A stretch of DNA of 64,000 bases from a virus, in the IMG/VR virus record IMGVR_UViG_3300025120_014919, positions 41,614-105,613 of that record; one strand, written 5' to 3'. The notes under the pieces were generated by a model. The model did no database searches. It worked only from the letters and a program-made list of their open reading frames with translations, and was not told where the DNA came from. The translations under genes and the position numbers were made by a program. This document shows, piece after piece, positions 8,022-15,653 of this stretch. Each line of letters begins with the position of its first letter. Positions within the stretch are counted from its first letter, which is position 1.

Positions 8022-8951
8022 ATGGAAAATAAAAATATATTAGTTACCGGTGGCTGCGGGTTTATAGGTGGTAATTTTATAAGGTTTTTAAGAGATAACT
8101 TTCCTAAAAATACTATAACATGTTTAGATAAATGCGGATATGCATCAAATTTTGAATACATAAAAGACTATATCGATGTGATGATTACTAAAGATATTTC
8201 TGAGGATATATCATCTGTATTTGCTATAAAATATGACTATATTTTTCATTTTGCAGCTGAAAGTCATGTCGATAATAGTATAGCGGATCCTACTATTTTT
8301 GTTAAATCTAACGTATTAGGTACACAAAATTTACTTGAAGGTTTTCGTGAAGCTAATTACGGAAAATTTATACATATTAGTACCGATGAGGTTTACGGAC
8401 ACTTAGGGTTCGATGATCCCTCATTTACTGAGTTAACCCCTATTGCACCTCGTTCTCCATATGCTGCAAGTAAAGCAGCAAGCGATCTCTTATGTTTATC
8501 ATATATTAATACTTTTAATTGTAATATTAGTATTACTCGCTGTTGTAATAATTATGGTCCTAATCAACACGATGAAAAATTTATACCTACTATAATTAAA
8601 TCATTGAAAAATGGTAAAAAAGTTCCAGTATATGGGGAAGGTATGAATATAAGAGAGTGGATTCATGTACATGATCATAATTTAGCAGTTTGGGCAGTTG
8701 CAAGGGAAGGTAAACAAGGGGTTTATAATATTGGATCTGGTTTAGAATTAACAAATATCGAACTTGTAGATAAAATATGTTGTGTATTAGGTAAAGACCT
8801 AGATGAAAGTGTTATTTTTGTAAAAGATAGATTAGGTCATGATTTCAGATATAGTATTGATAGTACAAAAATAAAAGATGAACTATGTTTTGAACCGGTA
8901 TATAATGATTTTGATAATCAATTAGAAGAATTGGTAAAAAATTATGGCTAA
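8022..8951 (+). CDS. dTDP-glucose 4,6-dehydratase-like enzyme (RmlB family)
   Basis: Converts an NDP-hexose to the 4-keto-6-deoxy sugar. TGGCGFIGG at 9-17 binds NAD; HISTDEVYGHLG at about 118-129 contains the T-D-E triad typical of RmlB; SPYAASKAASD contains Y147-x3-K151; NNYGPNQ and REWIHVHDH are further RmlB signatures. Length 309 aa against about 350 for cellular RmlB. A good Shine-Dalgarno (AAAGGAGAT) stands upstream. Along with the RmlD-like gene it gives two steps of a deoxysugar pathway; no RmlA or RmlC homologue is seen, so the starting sugar nucleotide must come from the host or from elsewhere in the genome. Confidence 0.9.
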   Translation: MENKNILVTGGCGFIGGNFIRFLRDNFPKNTITCLDKCGYASNFEYIKDYIDVMITKDISEDISSVFAIKYDYIFHFAAESHVDNSIADPTIFVKSNVLGTQNLLEGFREANYGKFIHISTDEVYGHLGFDDPSFTELTPIAPRSPYAASKAASDLLCLSYINTFNCNISITRCCNNYGPNQHDEKFIPTIIKSLKNGKKVPVYGEGMNIREWIHVHDHNLAVWAVAREGKQGVYNIGSGLELTNIELVDKICCVLGKDLDESVIFVKDRLGHDFRYSIDSTKIKDELCFEPVYNDFDNQLEELVKNYG

Positions 8952-9222
8952 GATAAAAATTAAAGCTGGTAACATGTATGCATGTCACCATGGTGAATAT
9001 GCTGGTCAGTTATTTGCATTTATTTGCCGAGATAAAAAGGAACAGACGTATAATTTTCTTAGAATGCCAGATATGATAATAACCAAAATGTCTCAAACCG
9101 ATTTTGATAATGGTTTAGATAAAGAAATTATTAAATTTGTAGAAAAATGTCCAAAATACGTGTTTAAAGTTATCCAATCACAATATAAGAAAAATGAAAA
9201 TACTGACAATAGACGGAAATAA
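8944..9222 (+). CDS. Small hypothetical protein between the sugar cassette and RNase H
   Basis: A 92 aa protein that overlaps RmlB by 8 nt and RNase H by 29 nt, so it is translationally coupled to both. Not recognised. The N-terminus MAKIKIKAGNMYACHHGEYAGQLFAFI looks like a small beta barrel (SH3-like) with a Cys-His-His cluster; the C-terminus is basic and probably flexible. Function unknown. Confidence 0.65.
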   Translation: MAKIKIKAGNMYACHHGEYAGQLFAFICRDKKEQTYNFLRMPDMIITKMSQTDFDNGLDKEIIKFVEKCPKYVFKVIQSQYKKNENTDNRRK

Positions 9223-10078
9223 TTTAGTACATCGGGTATATTGGGTTGCTAACAATATAAAAAACGTATCTGAAAACTATCACGTTTATATGTTTTTAAA
9301 TAGCGTTAAAAGTTATGTAGAAATGTACCAACCTGATAAAGTTATATGTGTATGGGATGAAAAACCTGACTATAGACCTAATAAACGTAAGGAACTTCTA
9401 GATGATTATAAAGGTAATCGAGATCCAGAGTATGGTAAAGAAGTTCATAATAAAAATGAAATGATTAAAGAAATGCTTAATACACTAGGAATACCGTCAA
9501 TTTTTCCTAGATCATATGAAGCAGATGACGTTATTAAGATAATTAACGATGCATACGATAAATTAAGTCAGACTAAATTTTATTTAACAAAAAAATTGTT
9601 CAAACATATTATTATTACCGTAGATAAAGACCTATGCCAGTTAATATCACATAAAGTCTCTGTATATGACCCAATAAAAAAGGTTGAAATTAATAAAGAA
9701 AATTTTGAAGAGGTGTTAAACTACAGTATAAAGGATTTTATCAAAGTAAAGGCATTAACAGGTGATAAAAGTGACAATATACCCGGTTTAAAAGGTTTTG
9801 GTAAAGTTAAAGTAAAAAAGTTTCTAGCTGGAGATGTTGTTTTAACTGAAAAGGAAAATGATACATATAAAAGAAATTTAGAATTAGTTACATTGACTGA
9901 TGATAAAGATGAAAAAGAATATGTGATTAATCAGTTATCTGAAATTAAAGATGAGACGGACTATGAACAGTTTAAAAAATTAAGTAAAGATTATAATTTA
10001 AGTCAAATTCTTAAAAATGATACAAAATGGTATACTACATTTTTCCAGAAAAATAGATTAATAGAATTACTATCTTAA
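9194..10078 (+). CDS. rnh: 5'-3' exonuclease/RNase H of the FEN family (T4 rnh-like)
   Basis: Removes RNA primers and flaps from Okazaki fragments. Acidic active-site motifs are visible in order: ILTIDGNNLVHR at the start, VCVWDEKPDYRPNKRKEL near 52-70, SYEADDVIKII near 110, ITVDKDLCQL near 147, and ALTGDKSDNIPGLKGFG, the helix-hairpin-helix DNA-binding part, near 190-207. Length 294 aa, similar to T4 RNase H (305). Its TAA stop lies within the CTTAAATA late box of the next gene. Confidence 0.93.
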   Translation: MKILTIDGNNLVHRVYWVANNIKNVSENYHVYMFLNSVKSYVEMYQPDKVICVWDEKPDYRPNKRKELLDDYKGNRDPEYGKEVHNKNEMIKEMLNTLGIPSIFPRSYEADDVIKIINDAYDKLSQTKFYLTKKLFKHIIITVDKDLCQLISHKVSVYDPIKKVEINKENFEEVLNYSIKDFIKVKALTGDKSDNIPGLKGFGKVKVKKFLAGDVVLTEKENDTYKRNLELVTLTDDKDEKEYVINQLSEIKDETDYEQFKKLSKDYNLSQILKNDTKWYTTFFQKNRLIELLS

Positions 10079-10081
10079 ATA
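10074..10081 (+). promoter_or_regulatory. Late promoter box of the 10087 gene
   Basis: CTTAAATA, 5 nt before ATG 10087; the TAA at 10076-10078 is also the stop of RNase H. Identical in sequence and geometry to the box at 5507. Confidence 0.6.
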
Positions 10082-10086
10082 TTAAT

Positions 10087-10332
10087 ATGCAAGATCAATT
10101 TATTAACCCTCAGCAAATCCGTTCACCATATACCGGTGAAACAGTTAGACCTACATATAACACATATGATGCCAATGGCAAAACCTATGAACAAGCAGTT
10201 ATGTCTGACCCAGTTACAGGTCATATAATTAAAAAAGGTCTTGTTTCTATTAAAGATACAAAGACCGGGGAAGTAATACAAGATTACCATTCAGCTTTAT
10301 CTCAAAGTAATACAACACAAAGCAGAGGTTAG
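10087..10332 (+). CDS. Small late hypothetical protein
   Basis: An 81 aa polar protein with no membrane segment and no family I recognise. It is rich in Gly, Thr, Tyr and Gln, with beta-prone repeats of the kind SPYTGETV and DTKTGEVIQD. A late box 5 nt upstream suggests expression in the virion assembly phase, possibly as a small structural or decorating protein; that role is inference from promoter class only. Confidence 0.6.
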   Translation: MQDQFINPQQIRSPYTGETVRPTYNTYDANGKTYEQAVMSDPVTGHIIKKGLVSIKDTKTGEVIQDYHSALSQSNTTQSRG

Positions 10333-10334
10333 AC

Positions 10335-10362
10335 TTGAAATATAGTATATTGCATTTATAAT
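10335..10362 (+). promoter_or_regulatory. Sigma70-like promoter of primase
   Basis: TTGAAA at 10335-10340 and TATAAT at 10357-10362, spaced 16 nt, ending 6 nt before the GTG start at 10369. An ATG 2 nt upstream is followed directly by TGA, so GTG is the usable start. Confidence 0.7.
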
Positions 10363-10368
10363 TATAAT

Positions 10369-11400
10369 GTGATAGTTATACCAGAGCAATACGTTGTAAA
10401 CGTTTTATATGAGAATATCTATAAGATCTCATATAATAAATACAATAAATCGTATAACGGTTGTTGCCCTATTTGTAAAGAAGGTAACTCGTGGGGTAAG
10501 AAAAAACGATTCTATTATATACCTGATAAAGAGTTAGCATATTGTCATAACTGCGGATATAGTAAAAAGGCTCTTACATTTATAACTGAAGTAACTAATA
10601 AATCTTTACATCAAATTATAAATGAAGTTAAAGAGTTTGATGTAGAGATTTTACCTATAGAAGAACCAATAGAAGTAAAAAAGGTAATAGATAAAAGTCT
10701 TCCGGAAGATTGTATTAACTTATCTGATATAAGTCAAATAGAGTACTATAAAGATAATGCAGTTGTAAAAACAGCTTTACAATTAATTAAAGATAGAAAA
10801 CTTGATAAAGGTATTAATAAACCTAAAACGTTTTATATATCACTAAAAGATGTAGTGCATAAAAATAGATTAATATTACCGTTTTACGATGAAAATGATG
10901 ATATAATATTTTATCAATCTAGAGGATTAACTAAAAAGGATCTATTTGAAAGACCGAAATACCTTAGTAAGGTAGGAGCAGAGAGAAGCTTATACGGTAT
11001 GCAAAATATAAATTCTAATTTAGATAACGTGTTTATATTTGAAGGTCCGATTGATAGTTATTTTGTTGAAAACGGTTTAGCTACTTGTGGTATTACCGAA
11101 AGAAGTGATAAGATGTTTACTTCTCTACAGAAGGAGCAGATCAATAAACTAAACTTATATGAAAAAATTTATGTGTTAGATAATCAGTACTGCGATAAAG
11201 CAGCTTTAAGTAAAAGTATTATATTGGCTGATAATAATGAAAAGGTTTTTATATGGCCTAAAGAATTAAAACGCTTTAAAGACTTTAATGATATATGCGT
11301 GGCTGGTAATAAAGACAAAATAAAACCTGAATTTATATTAAAAAATACTCATTCAGGTCTTAAAGCTAAATTATTATTAACTGAGATTAAAAATAGTTAG
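10369..11400 (+). CDS. gp61: DNA primase, T4 gp61/DnaG-like
   Basis: Makes RNA primers for lagging-strand synthesis in complex with gp41. An N-terminal zinc ribbon is visible (CCPIC near residue 30, CHNCG near 60), followed by a Toprim-like core with IFEGPIDSYF (catalytic Glu) near residue 223 and a YVLDNQYCDK acidic motif near 264. Length 343 aa, matching T4 gp61 (342). Start is GTG, chosen because the -10 hexamer ends 6 nt before it. The stop is interlocked with the stop of the convergent gene (TTAG). Confidence 0.92.
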   Translation: MIVIPEQYVVNVLYENIYKISYNKYNKSYNGCCPICKEGNSWGKKKRFYYIPDKELAYCHNCGYSKKALTFITEVTNKSLHQIINEVKEFDVEILPIEEPIEVKKVIDKSLPEDCINLSDISQIEYYKDNAVVKTALQLIKDRKLDKGINKPKTFYISLKDVVHKNRLILPFYDENDDIIFYQSRGLTKKDLFERPKYLSKVGAERSLYGMQNINSNLDNVFIFEGPIDSYFVENGLATCGITERSDKMFTSLQKEQINKLNLYEKIYVLDNQYCDKAALSKSIILADNNEKVFIWPKELKRFKDFNDICVAGNKDKIKPEFILKNTHSGLKAKLLLTEIKNS

Positions 11401-11945
11401 TTACGTTTATATTGACCAAGATCACGGTAACCCATTTGATCTTGCAAAAATCCTTTTAATATCTCAAATTCTTCTCCACTTAGATTAACTAAGTATTCTA
11501 ACTCAATATCTCCAATAGAATCAGCGAACTTTTCAGCCTTATCTTCAAAATTAGAAGAATCGCCTACTGATTCATCTTCTTCATTACTTTTTCTAACGTA
11601 TTCATCTTCATCATCATCATAATCCCAATCATTGGCATCAAAATTTTTAAAGTTTTGTACCATTTCATACTCTTCAGGAGATAAAATAGACAATTCTTCA
11701 AGAGATGTATTATCTAAGTTATCTTCTTCCATTTCACCGTGAGTCTTATTAGATTGAGCACTTGGAGGTCGAGTTTTTCTATATCTACCACCTGAACCAT
11801 CTCTTGCAGCGTCCACATTACTTGGAGCACCACCACGTGACATATCATATGATTTACCTTTTGGAGCTTTAGAAGTGCCAGCTTCCCAATCTTCAGTTAA
11901 AGTTTGTGTATAAGCTTCGAAAATTAAATTTTGATCTGTATTCAT
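11397..11945 (-). CDS. Acidic late protein with capsid-targeting-like N-terminus
   Basis: A 182 aa acidic protein on the reverse strand. The N-terminus NLIFEAYTQTLTEDW matches a motif shared by several small late proteins here and resembles the T4 capsid-targeting sequence, which is cut by prohead protease after (I/L)xE. The middle is low-complexity (Gly/Arg/Ser, then Asp/Glu), and two C-terminal segments repeat a pattern (SILSPEEYEMVQNF and NLSGEEFEILKGF). Function unknown; a packaged internal head protein or core protein is inferred. A weak TTTAAATA box lies 3 nt before the ATG. Confidence 0.7.
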   Translation of the reverse strand: MNTDQNLIFEAYTQTLTEDWEAGTSKAPKGKSYDMSRGGAPSNVDAARDGSGGRYRKTRPPSAQSNKTHGEMEEDNLDNTSLEELSILSPEEYEMVQNFKNFDANDWDYDDDEDEYVRKSNEEDESVGDSSNFEDKAEKFADSIGDIELEYLVNLSGEEFEILKGFLQDQMGYRDLGQYKRN

Positions 11946-11948
11946 TAT

Positions 11949-11956
11949 TATTTAAA
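11949..11956 (-). promoter_or_regulatory. Weak late-like box of the 11397-11945 gene
   Basis: TTTAAATA on the reverse strand, only 3 nt before the ATG at 11945. The spacing departs from the usual 5 nt, so read-through from 12377 may be the main source of transcripts. Confidence 0.3.
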
Positions 11957-11960
11957 TAAG

Positions 11961-12377
11961 TTAGTTAAACTTATATTTAGGATCATTAGCACCTGCTAAA
12001 TAACCTTTTAAGATTTCACTAAGTGAAGAAACTTCCATCGCAACTCTAGCAATCTTCTTTGTTTCGGCATTTGAAATACTATCAAAAATTGTATCTCCTT
12101 CAGCTGAATTAAGCGAAGTTTGGATACTATCTGAAGTACCATTCAAGTAATCAGAAAATTCATCCATTTTTTGGATCCAACTATTTAACTCCTCGAACAT
12201 TTGTTTTGATTGAGAGCTTATTGGGCTATCTCCTTCAGGTACATCGACATCAAACTCATCAATCGATGTGTCGGGATCTAATGTAGAAGCCATTGCTTCT
12301 TGATCAGTTAATTCATCAGTATTTTCATCATCTTGCTCTCTTAAAAACTTAGAGAATCTTTTTTGGTATAAGCTCAT
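11961..12377 (-). CDS. Late hypothetical protein with capsid-targeting-like N-terminus
   Basis: A 138 aa acidic, helical protein from the ATG at 12377. A longer in-frame ATG at 12422 would run through the promoter, so the shorter start is chosen: a TATAAATA box ends exactly 5 nt upstream. The N-terminus LYQKRFSKFLREQDDEN looks like an amphipathic capsid-targeting helix followed by a protease-type LRE site. Later, an IQKMDEFSDYLNGT segment and a C-terminal helical pair follow. Not otherwise recognised. Upstream partner of the 11397 gene on the same strand. Confidence 0.65.
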   Translation of the reverse strand: MSLYQKRFSKFLREQDDENTDELTDQEAMASTLDPDTSIDEFDVDVPEGDSPISSQSKQMFEELNSWIQKMDEFSDYLNGTSDSIQTSLNSAEGDTIFDSISNAETKKIARVAMEVSSLSEILKGYLAGANDPKYKFN

Positions 12378-12382
12378 ACAAT

Positions 12383-12394
12383 TATTTATAAATA
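12383..12394. promoter_or_regulatory. Palindromic bidirectional late promoter
   Basis: The 12-bp perfect palindrome TATTTATAAATA contains a TATAAATA box on each strand, overlapping by 4 bp (12387-12394 on plus, 12383-12390 on minus). Each box ends 5 nt before the ATG it faces (12400 rightward, 12377 leftward). The two start codons are only 22 nt apart. Confidence 0.75.
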
Positions 12395-12399
12395 TTAAT

Positions 12400-12771
12400 A
12401 TGAGATATACAGGAAAATTCAATGATTTTGTAAGATTACTTGAAGAACAAGATATGATACCAGATTCTAACAGGCAGGTATCCGGGATGGCAACTGAAAA
12501 TGAGCCATTAGCAACTAATGTTAATGACTTTTTTTCAAGTATTCAGAGGAAAGATGTATCACCAGAAAACATACCATATCCGTTGAATGAATTTGATAGC
12601 GTAGCTAGTGACGCATACATAGCAATACAAAATTTAGAAAATATATTAAAAATAGCTGAAACTAATGCAGTTATAAAAAATAAAAATTCTATAAGACCGA
12701 TAATGGGTGAACTTATGGATTTAAAAAAAGAAATAGTTGATATTACGAATAAAGTCGGTAAAATAAAATAA
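12400..12771 (+). CDS. Late hypothetical protein with capsid-targeting-like N-terminus
   Basis: A 123 aa protein read from the right side of the palindromic late promoter. The N-terminus GKFNDFVRLLEEQDMIPD resembles that of its divergent neighbour (FSKFLREQDDEN), as if both carry the same targeting signal. The rest is helical and moderately acidic, with an NLENILKIAETNAVI segment. No known domain. It heads a small rightward operon of five genes ending at 13947. Confidence 0.65.
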   Translation: MRYTGKFNDFVRLLEEQDMIPDSNRQVSGMATENEPLATNVNDFFSSIQRKDVSPENIPYPLNEFDSVASDAYIAIQNLENILKIAETNAVIKNKNSIRPIMGELMDLKKEIVDITNKVGKIK

Positions 12772-13133
12772 TGAAGAAGATACTAACCTCTTTAACTCTT
12801 ACCATTTTAGTAGGTTGTCTATTTGGTATATTATTTAAAAGTTTTTCAGTATTTGCAATTGCAATTATTTTACAATTTTTGTTTTTCTATTTCTTCAATT
12901 CAGCATATGAAAATCTACTCGTACAAAGAGTAGTAACTGCAAATATTGAGTTAGAAAAATCAAAAATAATAAATACCCTTGAAGTAAAATGCCCTTGCGG
13001 TGGTAAACAGGATGTTTTACTTTCATTTAGTGAAGATACTATATACAGGTGTAATGAATGTAAAAATGAGGTAAGAGTAGCAGTTAATATCGGTACAGCT
13101 TTAGTAACTAACCCTATATTTACGGAAAAATGA
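12771..13133 (+). CDS. Membrane-anchored zinc-ribbon protein of unknown function
   Basis: A 120 aa protein starting at the last base of the previous gene. Residues 5-48 form two hydrophobic stretches (ILTSLTLTILVGCLFGILF and VFAIAIILQFLFFYFF) consistent with a two-pass membrane hairpin; the C-terminal domain has CPCG and CNEC pairs spaced as in a zinc ribbon. It overlaps the next gene by 4 nt. A host-membrane role, for example lysis control or exclusion, is possible but not shown. Confidence 0.65.
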   Translation: MKKILTSLTLTILVGCLFGILFKSFSVFAIAIILQFLFFYFFNSAYENLLVQRVVTANIELEKSKIINTLEVKCPCGGKQDVLLSFSEDTIYRCNECKNEVRVAVNIGTALVTNPIFTEK

Positions 13134-13528
13134 ACGAATTAGAAAAACTTACCAAAGAAGTTAATCAAGACGGGTTTATTAAAAATAAAGAGGTTAACAA
13201 AATTGATATAGACGATATCGTTAATTTTTTTACAGATGACAATTTTGATAATAAAAGTAGGGTCATTGCCGGTAGAGTGTTTCAAAAAAATAAAAAAAAC
13301 GATACCATCGAAACGTTTTTTAAATTAATTGAAGGGGAAATTAAAAAAATAGAATCTAAAAATAATAAAGATCCTGACAATTCATTTTTTAATCTTAATA
13401 AAAAGATTTTATCTAATAATATATACAACCTTAAAGAGATTATAAGAACATACGATATTGATAACGAAAAAATATTATATTTTTTAATAGGAACTTTGAT
13501 ACAATATGTATATGAGTCAAAACGTTGA
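13130..13528 (+). CDS. Hypothetical helical protein
   Basis: A 132 aa Lys/Asn/Asp-rich protein, predicted all-helical, starting with an ATGA overlap with the membrane protein and overlapping the next gene. Segments DDIVNFFTDDNFDNKSR and KILYFLIGTLIQYVYESKR are the most hydrophobic. No family recognised. Confidence 0.6.
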   Translation: MNELEKLTKEVNQDGFIKNKEVNKIDIDDIVNFFTDDNFDNKSRVIAGRVFQKNKKNDTIETFFKLIEGEIKKIESKNNKDPDNSFFNLNKKILSNNIYNLKEIIRTYDIDNEKILYFLIGTLIQYVYESKR

Positions 13529-13769
13529 TATAATAGAAGAATATGGTATAGATTTTGTAGCTAGATTTGCATGCCTCTATGAGGGTGTAAATACAGCATG
13601 TGATAGAGCTGAAAGGCTAGGTTACGATACCCAGACGAGTAATGTTTGGTGTAAACCTACTGCTTTACAAAAATATGTAAGTGAAAGGTATTTAGATATG
13701 AAACATGAAATACAATTACACCAGAAAGGTATTAATACAGATGAAATTTATCCCTGGAGCAAAGTTTAG
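13506..13769 (+). CDS. Small hypothetical protein
   Basis: An 87 aa protein (85 aa if the second ATG at 13512 is used). It contains EEYGIDFVARFACLYEGVNTACDRAERLGYD, here paraphrased as a helical pair with two Cys, then a segment ending WCKPTAL. It has no membrane segment or known domain. It overlaps the gene before it by 23 nt, so translation is coupled. Confidence 0.55.
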   Translation: MYMSQNVDIIEEYGIDFVARFACLYEGVNTACDRAERLGYDTQTSNVWCKPTALQKYVSERYLDMKHEIQLHQKGINTDEIYPWSKV

Positions 13770-13947
13770 TAATAGTACAATGAAAAATACAAAACTCTTT
13801 AAACCAGGAGTTTTGTATATACTAAAAAACATTAATAAAACTGAAGAAGGCTATACATATACCTTTACAGTTAATGGTGAGTCTAAAGACATTAAGTTCA
13901 ATAGTGTACAGCAAGCTGATGAGTGGTTGAATACTATTATTTTTTAA
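13741..13947 (+). CDS. Very small hypothetical protein (start uncertain)
   Basis: A 68 aa protein if the ATG at 13741 is used, or 55 aa from ATG 13780; a still earlier ATG at 13705 lies deep inside the preceding gene. Sequence LFKPGVLYILKNINKTEEGYTYTFTVNGE suggests a small beta-rich domain. Its TAA stop is interlocked with that of convergent gp14 (TTAA at 13944-13947). Not recognised. Confidence 0.5.
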   Translation: MKFIPGAKFSNSTMKNTKLFKPGVLYILKNINKTEEGYTYTFTVNGESKDIKFNSVQQADEWLNTIIF

Positions 13948-14747
13948 TAATAATCACCATATACATCAGTATTGTTCTGAGACATATCAAATATATCATT
14001 TTTACTAACGTTATCTACATTGTAATCGTCGTACCCTGGCTTCTTAGTTTGTGATTCTGGGTTTGTACCTCCGCTTAATCTACCACTAAATGAATCTTCA
14101 AATACTTGATTATTACCTGAAATACCTTCAAACCTATTACTTGCGTTTTTATTATTGAAAGGTATATTAGGTTCGAAACTATAATCTAGACGTTTAGCTT
14201 TTAATAAAAATACGTAATGACCTCCTAATTGATTCATTGCTAATATATCTTGATCTAATTTTTGTGTAATTTCAAAATATTTACCTTGTCTATCATTCGG
14301 TCTATCGTTACCATATTCACTTAATTGGAATATATCACCTGCTTTAGGCTCAACTATACTGTATTGATTTTCAAAGGCACCACTTAAAGTAAAAAAGGTA
14401 TCGAAAAAACTAGATATATGAATATATGCAGTAATTTCATCATCACTTTCAAAACCATATTGTGAAAGAGTAATTGCATTTTCATTTAAGGTTGCTGCTA
14501 AAATTAATTTTCTAGGCTCAGCAAATACTTTATTAGGGTCTTCACCGTAAAAATTATCTGCACTTAATACGTTATATGTATTGACGAAATAATCTACCTT
14601 TGTACCATATAAATTAATTTGTTCTCTCCACCAATTACTAAACAAAGTTCTTTCATTTTCCTGAATAGATTTATCAGAAAATCTGAAACAAGTTTCATCG
14701 GTTTGTACTAAACCTGGGAAATCACAATTATAATCTGGTTGGCTCAT
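13944..14747 (-). CDS. gp14: Neck protein, T4 gp14-like
   Basis: Head-completion/neck protein placed between portal and tail. 267 aa against 256 in T4. The order of conserved segments matches T4 gp14: YFVNTYNVLSADNFYGEDPNKVF (here about residues 53-75; T4 has YYVPREYV..LIFGED), ITAYIHISSFF, EPKAGDIFQLSEYG and YFEITQKL...NQLGG. The C-terminal third is polar and variable. It starts inside the stop of the preceding reverse-strand gene and so depends on its late promoter. gp13 is not seen in the window. Confidence 0.85.
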   Translation of the reverse strand: MSQPDYNCDFPGLVQTDETCFRFSDKSIQENERTLFSNWWREQINLYGTKVDYFVNTYNVLSADNFYGEDPNKVFAEPRKLILAATLNENAITLSQYGFESDDEITAYIHISSFFDTFFTLSGAFENQYSIVEPKAGDIFQLSEYGNDRPNDRQGKYFEITQKLDQDILAMNQLGGHYVFLLKAKRLDYSFEPNIPFNNKNASNRFEGISGNNQVFEDSFSGRLSGGTNPESQTKKPGYDDYNVDNVSKNDIFDMSQNNTDVYGDYY

Positions 14748-15073
14748 CTTTCAATTACAAATTTATTTAAGTTAGAATCAAAATACAATTTAATACCAGT
14801 ACTACCTAATTTTTTAACTTCACCTTTATAGGGTATTACCTTATACTGGCTTTTTATATAATCTAAATCAACAGGAAAGCATACTTTCTTACCATGACCG
14901 TCTCTTAATTGTTCAATTTTTTGATTTTTAGATGGATCAGTTTTTAAGTAATCAGCCATTATGTTACCTTTTTTACGACTATTACTATTTGGTATAACTT
15001 TTCTATGCCAGTGTTCAACCCCTGGTTTAGGCTTCTGATATTTATTCTCAAAAAACTTATCAAATCTTAACAT
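14744..15073 (-). CDS. Small basic late protein upstream of gp14
   Basis: A 109 aa basic protein (many Lys and Arg), unrecognised. The N-terminus MLRFDKFFENKYQ is a weak match to the capsid-targeting-like pattern; the C-terminal half (LDYIKSQYKVIPYKGEVKKLGS) looks beta-rich. It starts 5 nt after a CATAAATA late box and overlaps gp14 by 4 nt, suggesting a head or neck-related role. Confidence 0.6.
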   Translation of the reverse strand: MLRFDKFFENKYQKPKPGVEHWHRKVIPNSNSRKKGNIMADYLKTDPSKNQKIEQLRDGHGKKVCFPVDLDYIKSQYKVIPYKGEVKKLGSTGIKLYFDSNLNKFVIER

Positions 15074-15078
15074 ATTTA

Positions 15079-15086
15079 TATTTATG
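15079..15086 (-). promoter_or_regulatory. Late promoter box for the gp14 operon
   Basis: CATAAATA on the reverse strand, ending 5 nt before ATG 15073. It directly follows the terminator of the upstream gene, so the gp14 operon is a separate transcript. A second TATAAATA overlaps the ATG itself. Confidence 0.65.
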
Positions 15087-15087
15087 G

Positions 15088-15116
15088 AAAAAAAAGCACA
15101 ACCAAATGGTTGTGCT
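15088..15116 (-). terminator. Rho-independent terminator
   Basis: Hairpin with 9-bp stem AGCACAACC/GGTTGTGCT and loop of 4 nt, followed on the reverse strand by a run of seven T. It ends transcription of the 15138-16010 gene. On the plus strand the stem is not followed by a T-tract. Confidence 0.8.
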
Positions 15117-15137
15117 CTCTTTAATTATGTATTTTTT

Positions 15138-15653
15138 TTATTCGAAGAAATCTTGTCCGGTATGTAACCCAACTTTATTATTTTTACCTTGTAAATGAGC
15201 TTTCTTATCTCCTAATTCCTTAGGTTCTGCTTCAACATACTTTTTAGTTGAATCAGATGCTTTATTACCTTTTGCTTTAATTGAACCTACTTTATTATTC
15301 TTTGACATTAATGATTGACCTGCAGAACTTGGAACTTCTTTCATCTCAACTGCTTCTTGATGAGTATCGTCTTCCTCTTCTTCTGTATCTTCTTCTGCCT
15401 CTTCCATTTCCATTGAATAATCTTCATCAGCATCTGCTTCTTCACTATCATCATCTTCATCTCCCATTGCTGCTTGCAACATGTCGCAAAGTGACTTAGC
15501 CATATCACGATCAATCGTGATTGTAACTTCGTCTGATTCGGTTTCACCCACTTCGGTATCGATACCGAGTGCGTCCAATTCTTGTTCTTGGTCTGAGTGA
15601 CCCATTTCTTCACCCATCACATTTTCAAATAATTTATCAAAAGTAGATTTCAT
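15138..15653 (-). CDS. Nested in-frame short form of the acidic head-core-like protein
   Basis: In-frame ATG at 15653 preceded by TATAAATA with exactly 5 nt between, the standard late-gene start unit of this genome. The product is 171 aa and begins MKSTFDKLFENVMGEE, very like a T4 capsid-targeting sequence (short amphipathic helix ending in a protease-type Glu). I infer two products from one frame. Alternatively the 16010 start adds a separate leader domain that is rarely made. Confidence 0.6.
   Translation of the reverse strand: MKSTFDKLFENVMGEEMGHSDQEQELDALGIDTEVGETESDEVTITIDRDMAKSLCDMLQAAMGDEDDDSEEADADEDYSMEMEEAEEDTEEEEDDTHQEAVEMKEVPSSAGQSLMSKNNKVGSIKAKGNKASDSTKKYVEAEPKELGDKKAHLQGKNNKVGLHTGQDFFE

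Noticed and set aside
12378-12422. N-terminal extension of the 11961 gene to ATG 12422
   Set aside because: It would run through the palindromic late promoter and into the divergent gene; ATG 12377 has the standard 5-nt box.
15281-15613. Overlapping open frames on both strands in the acidic region of the 15138 gene
   Set aside because: Shadows of Glu/Asp-rich codons (TTC/TCT repeats on the other strand) without start signals.
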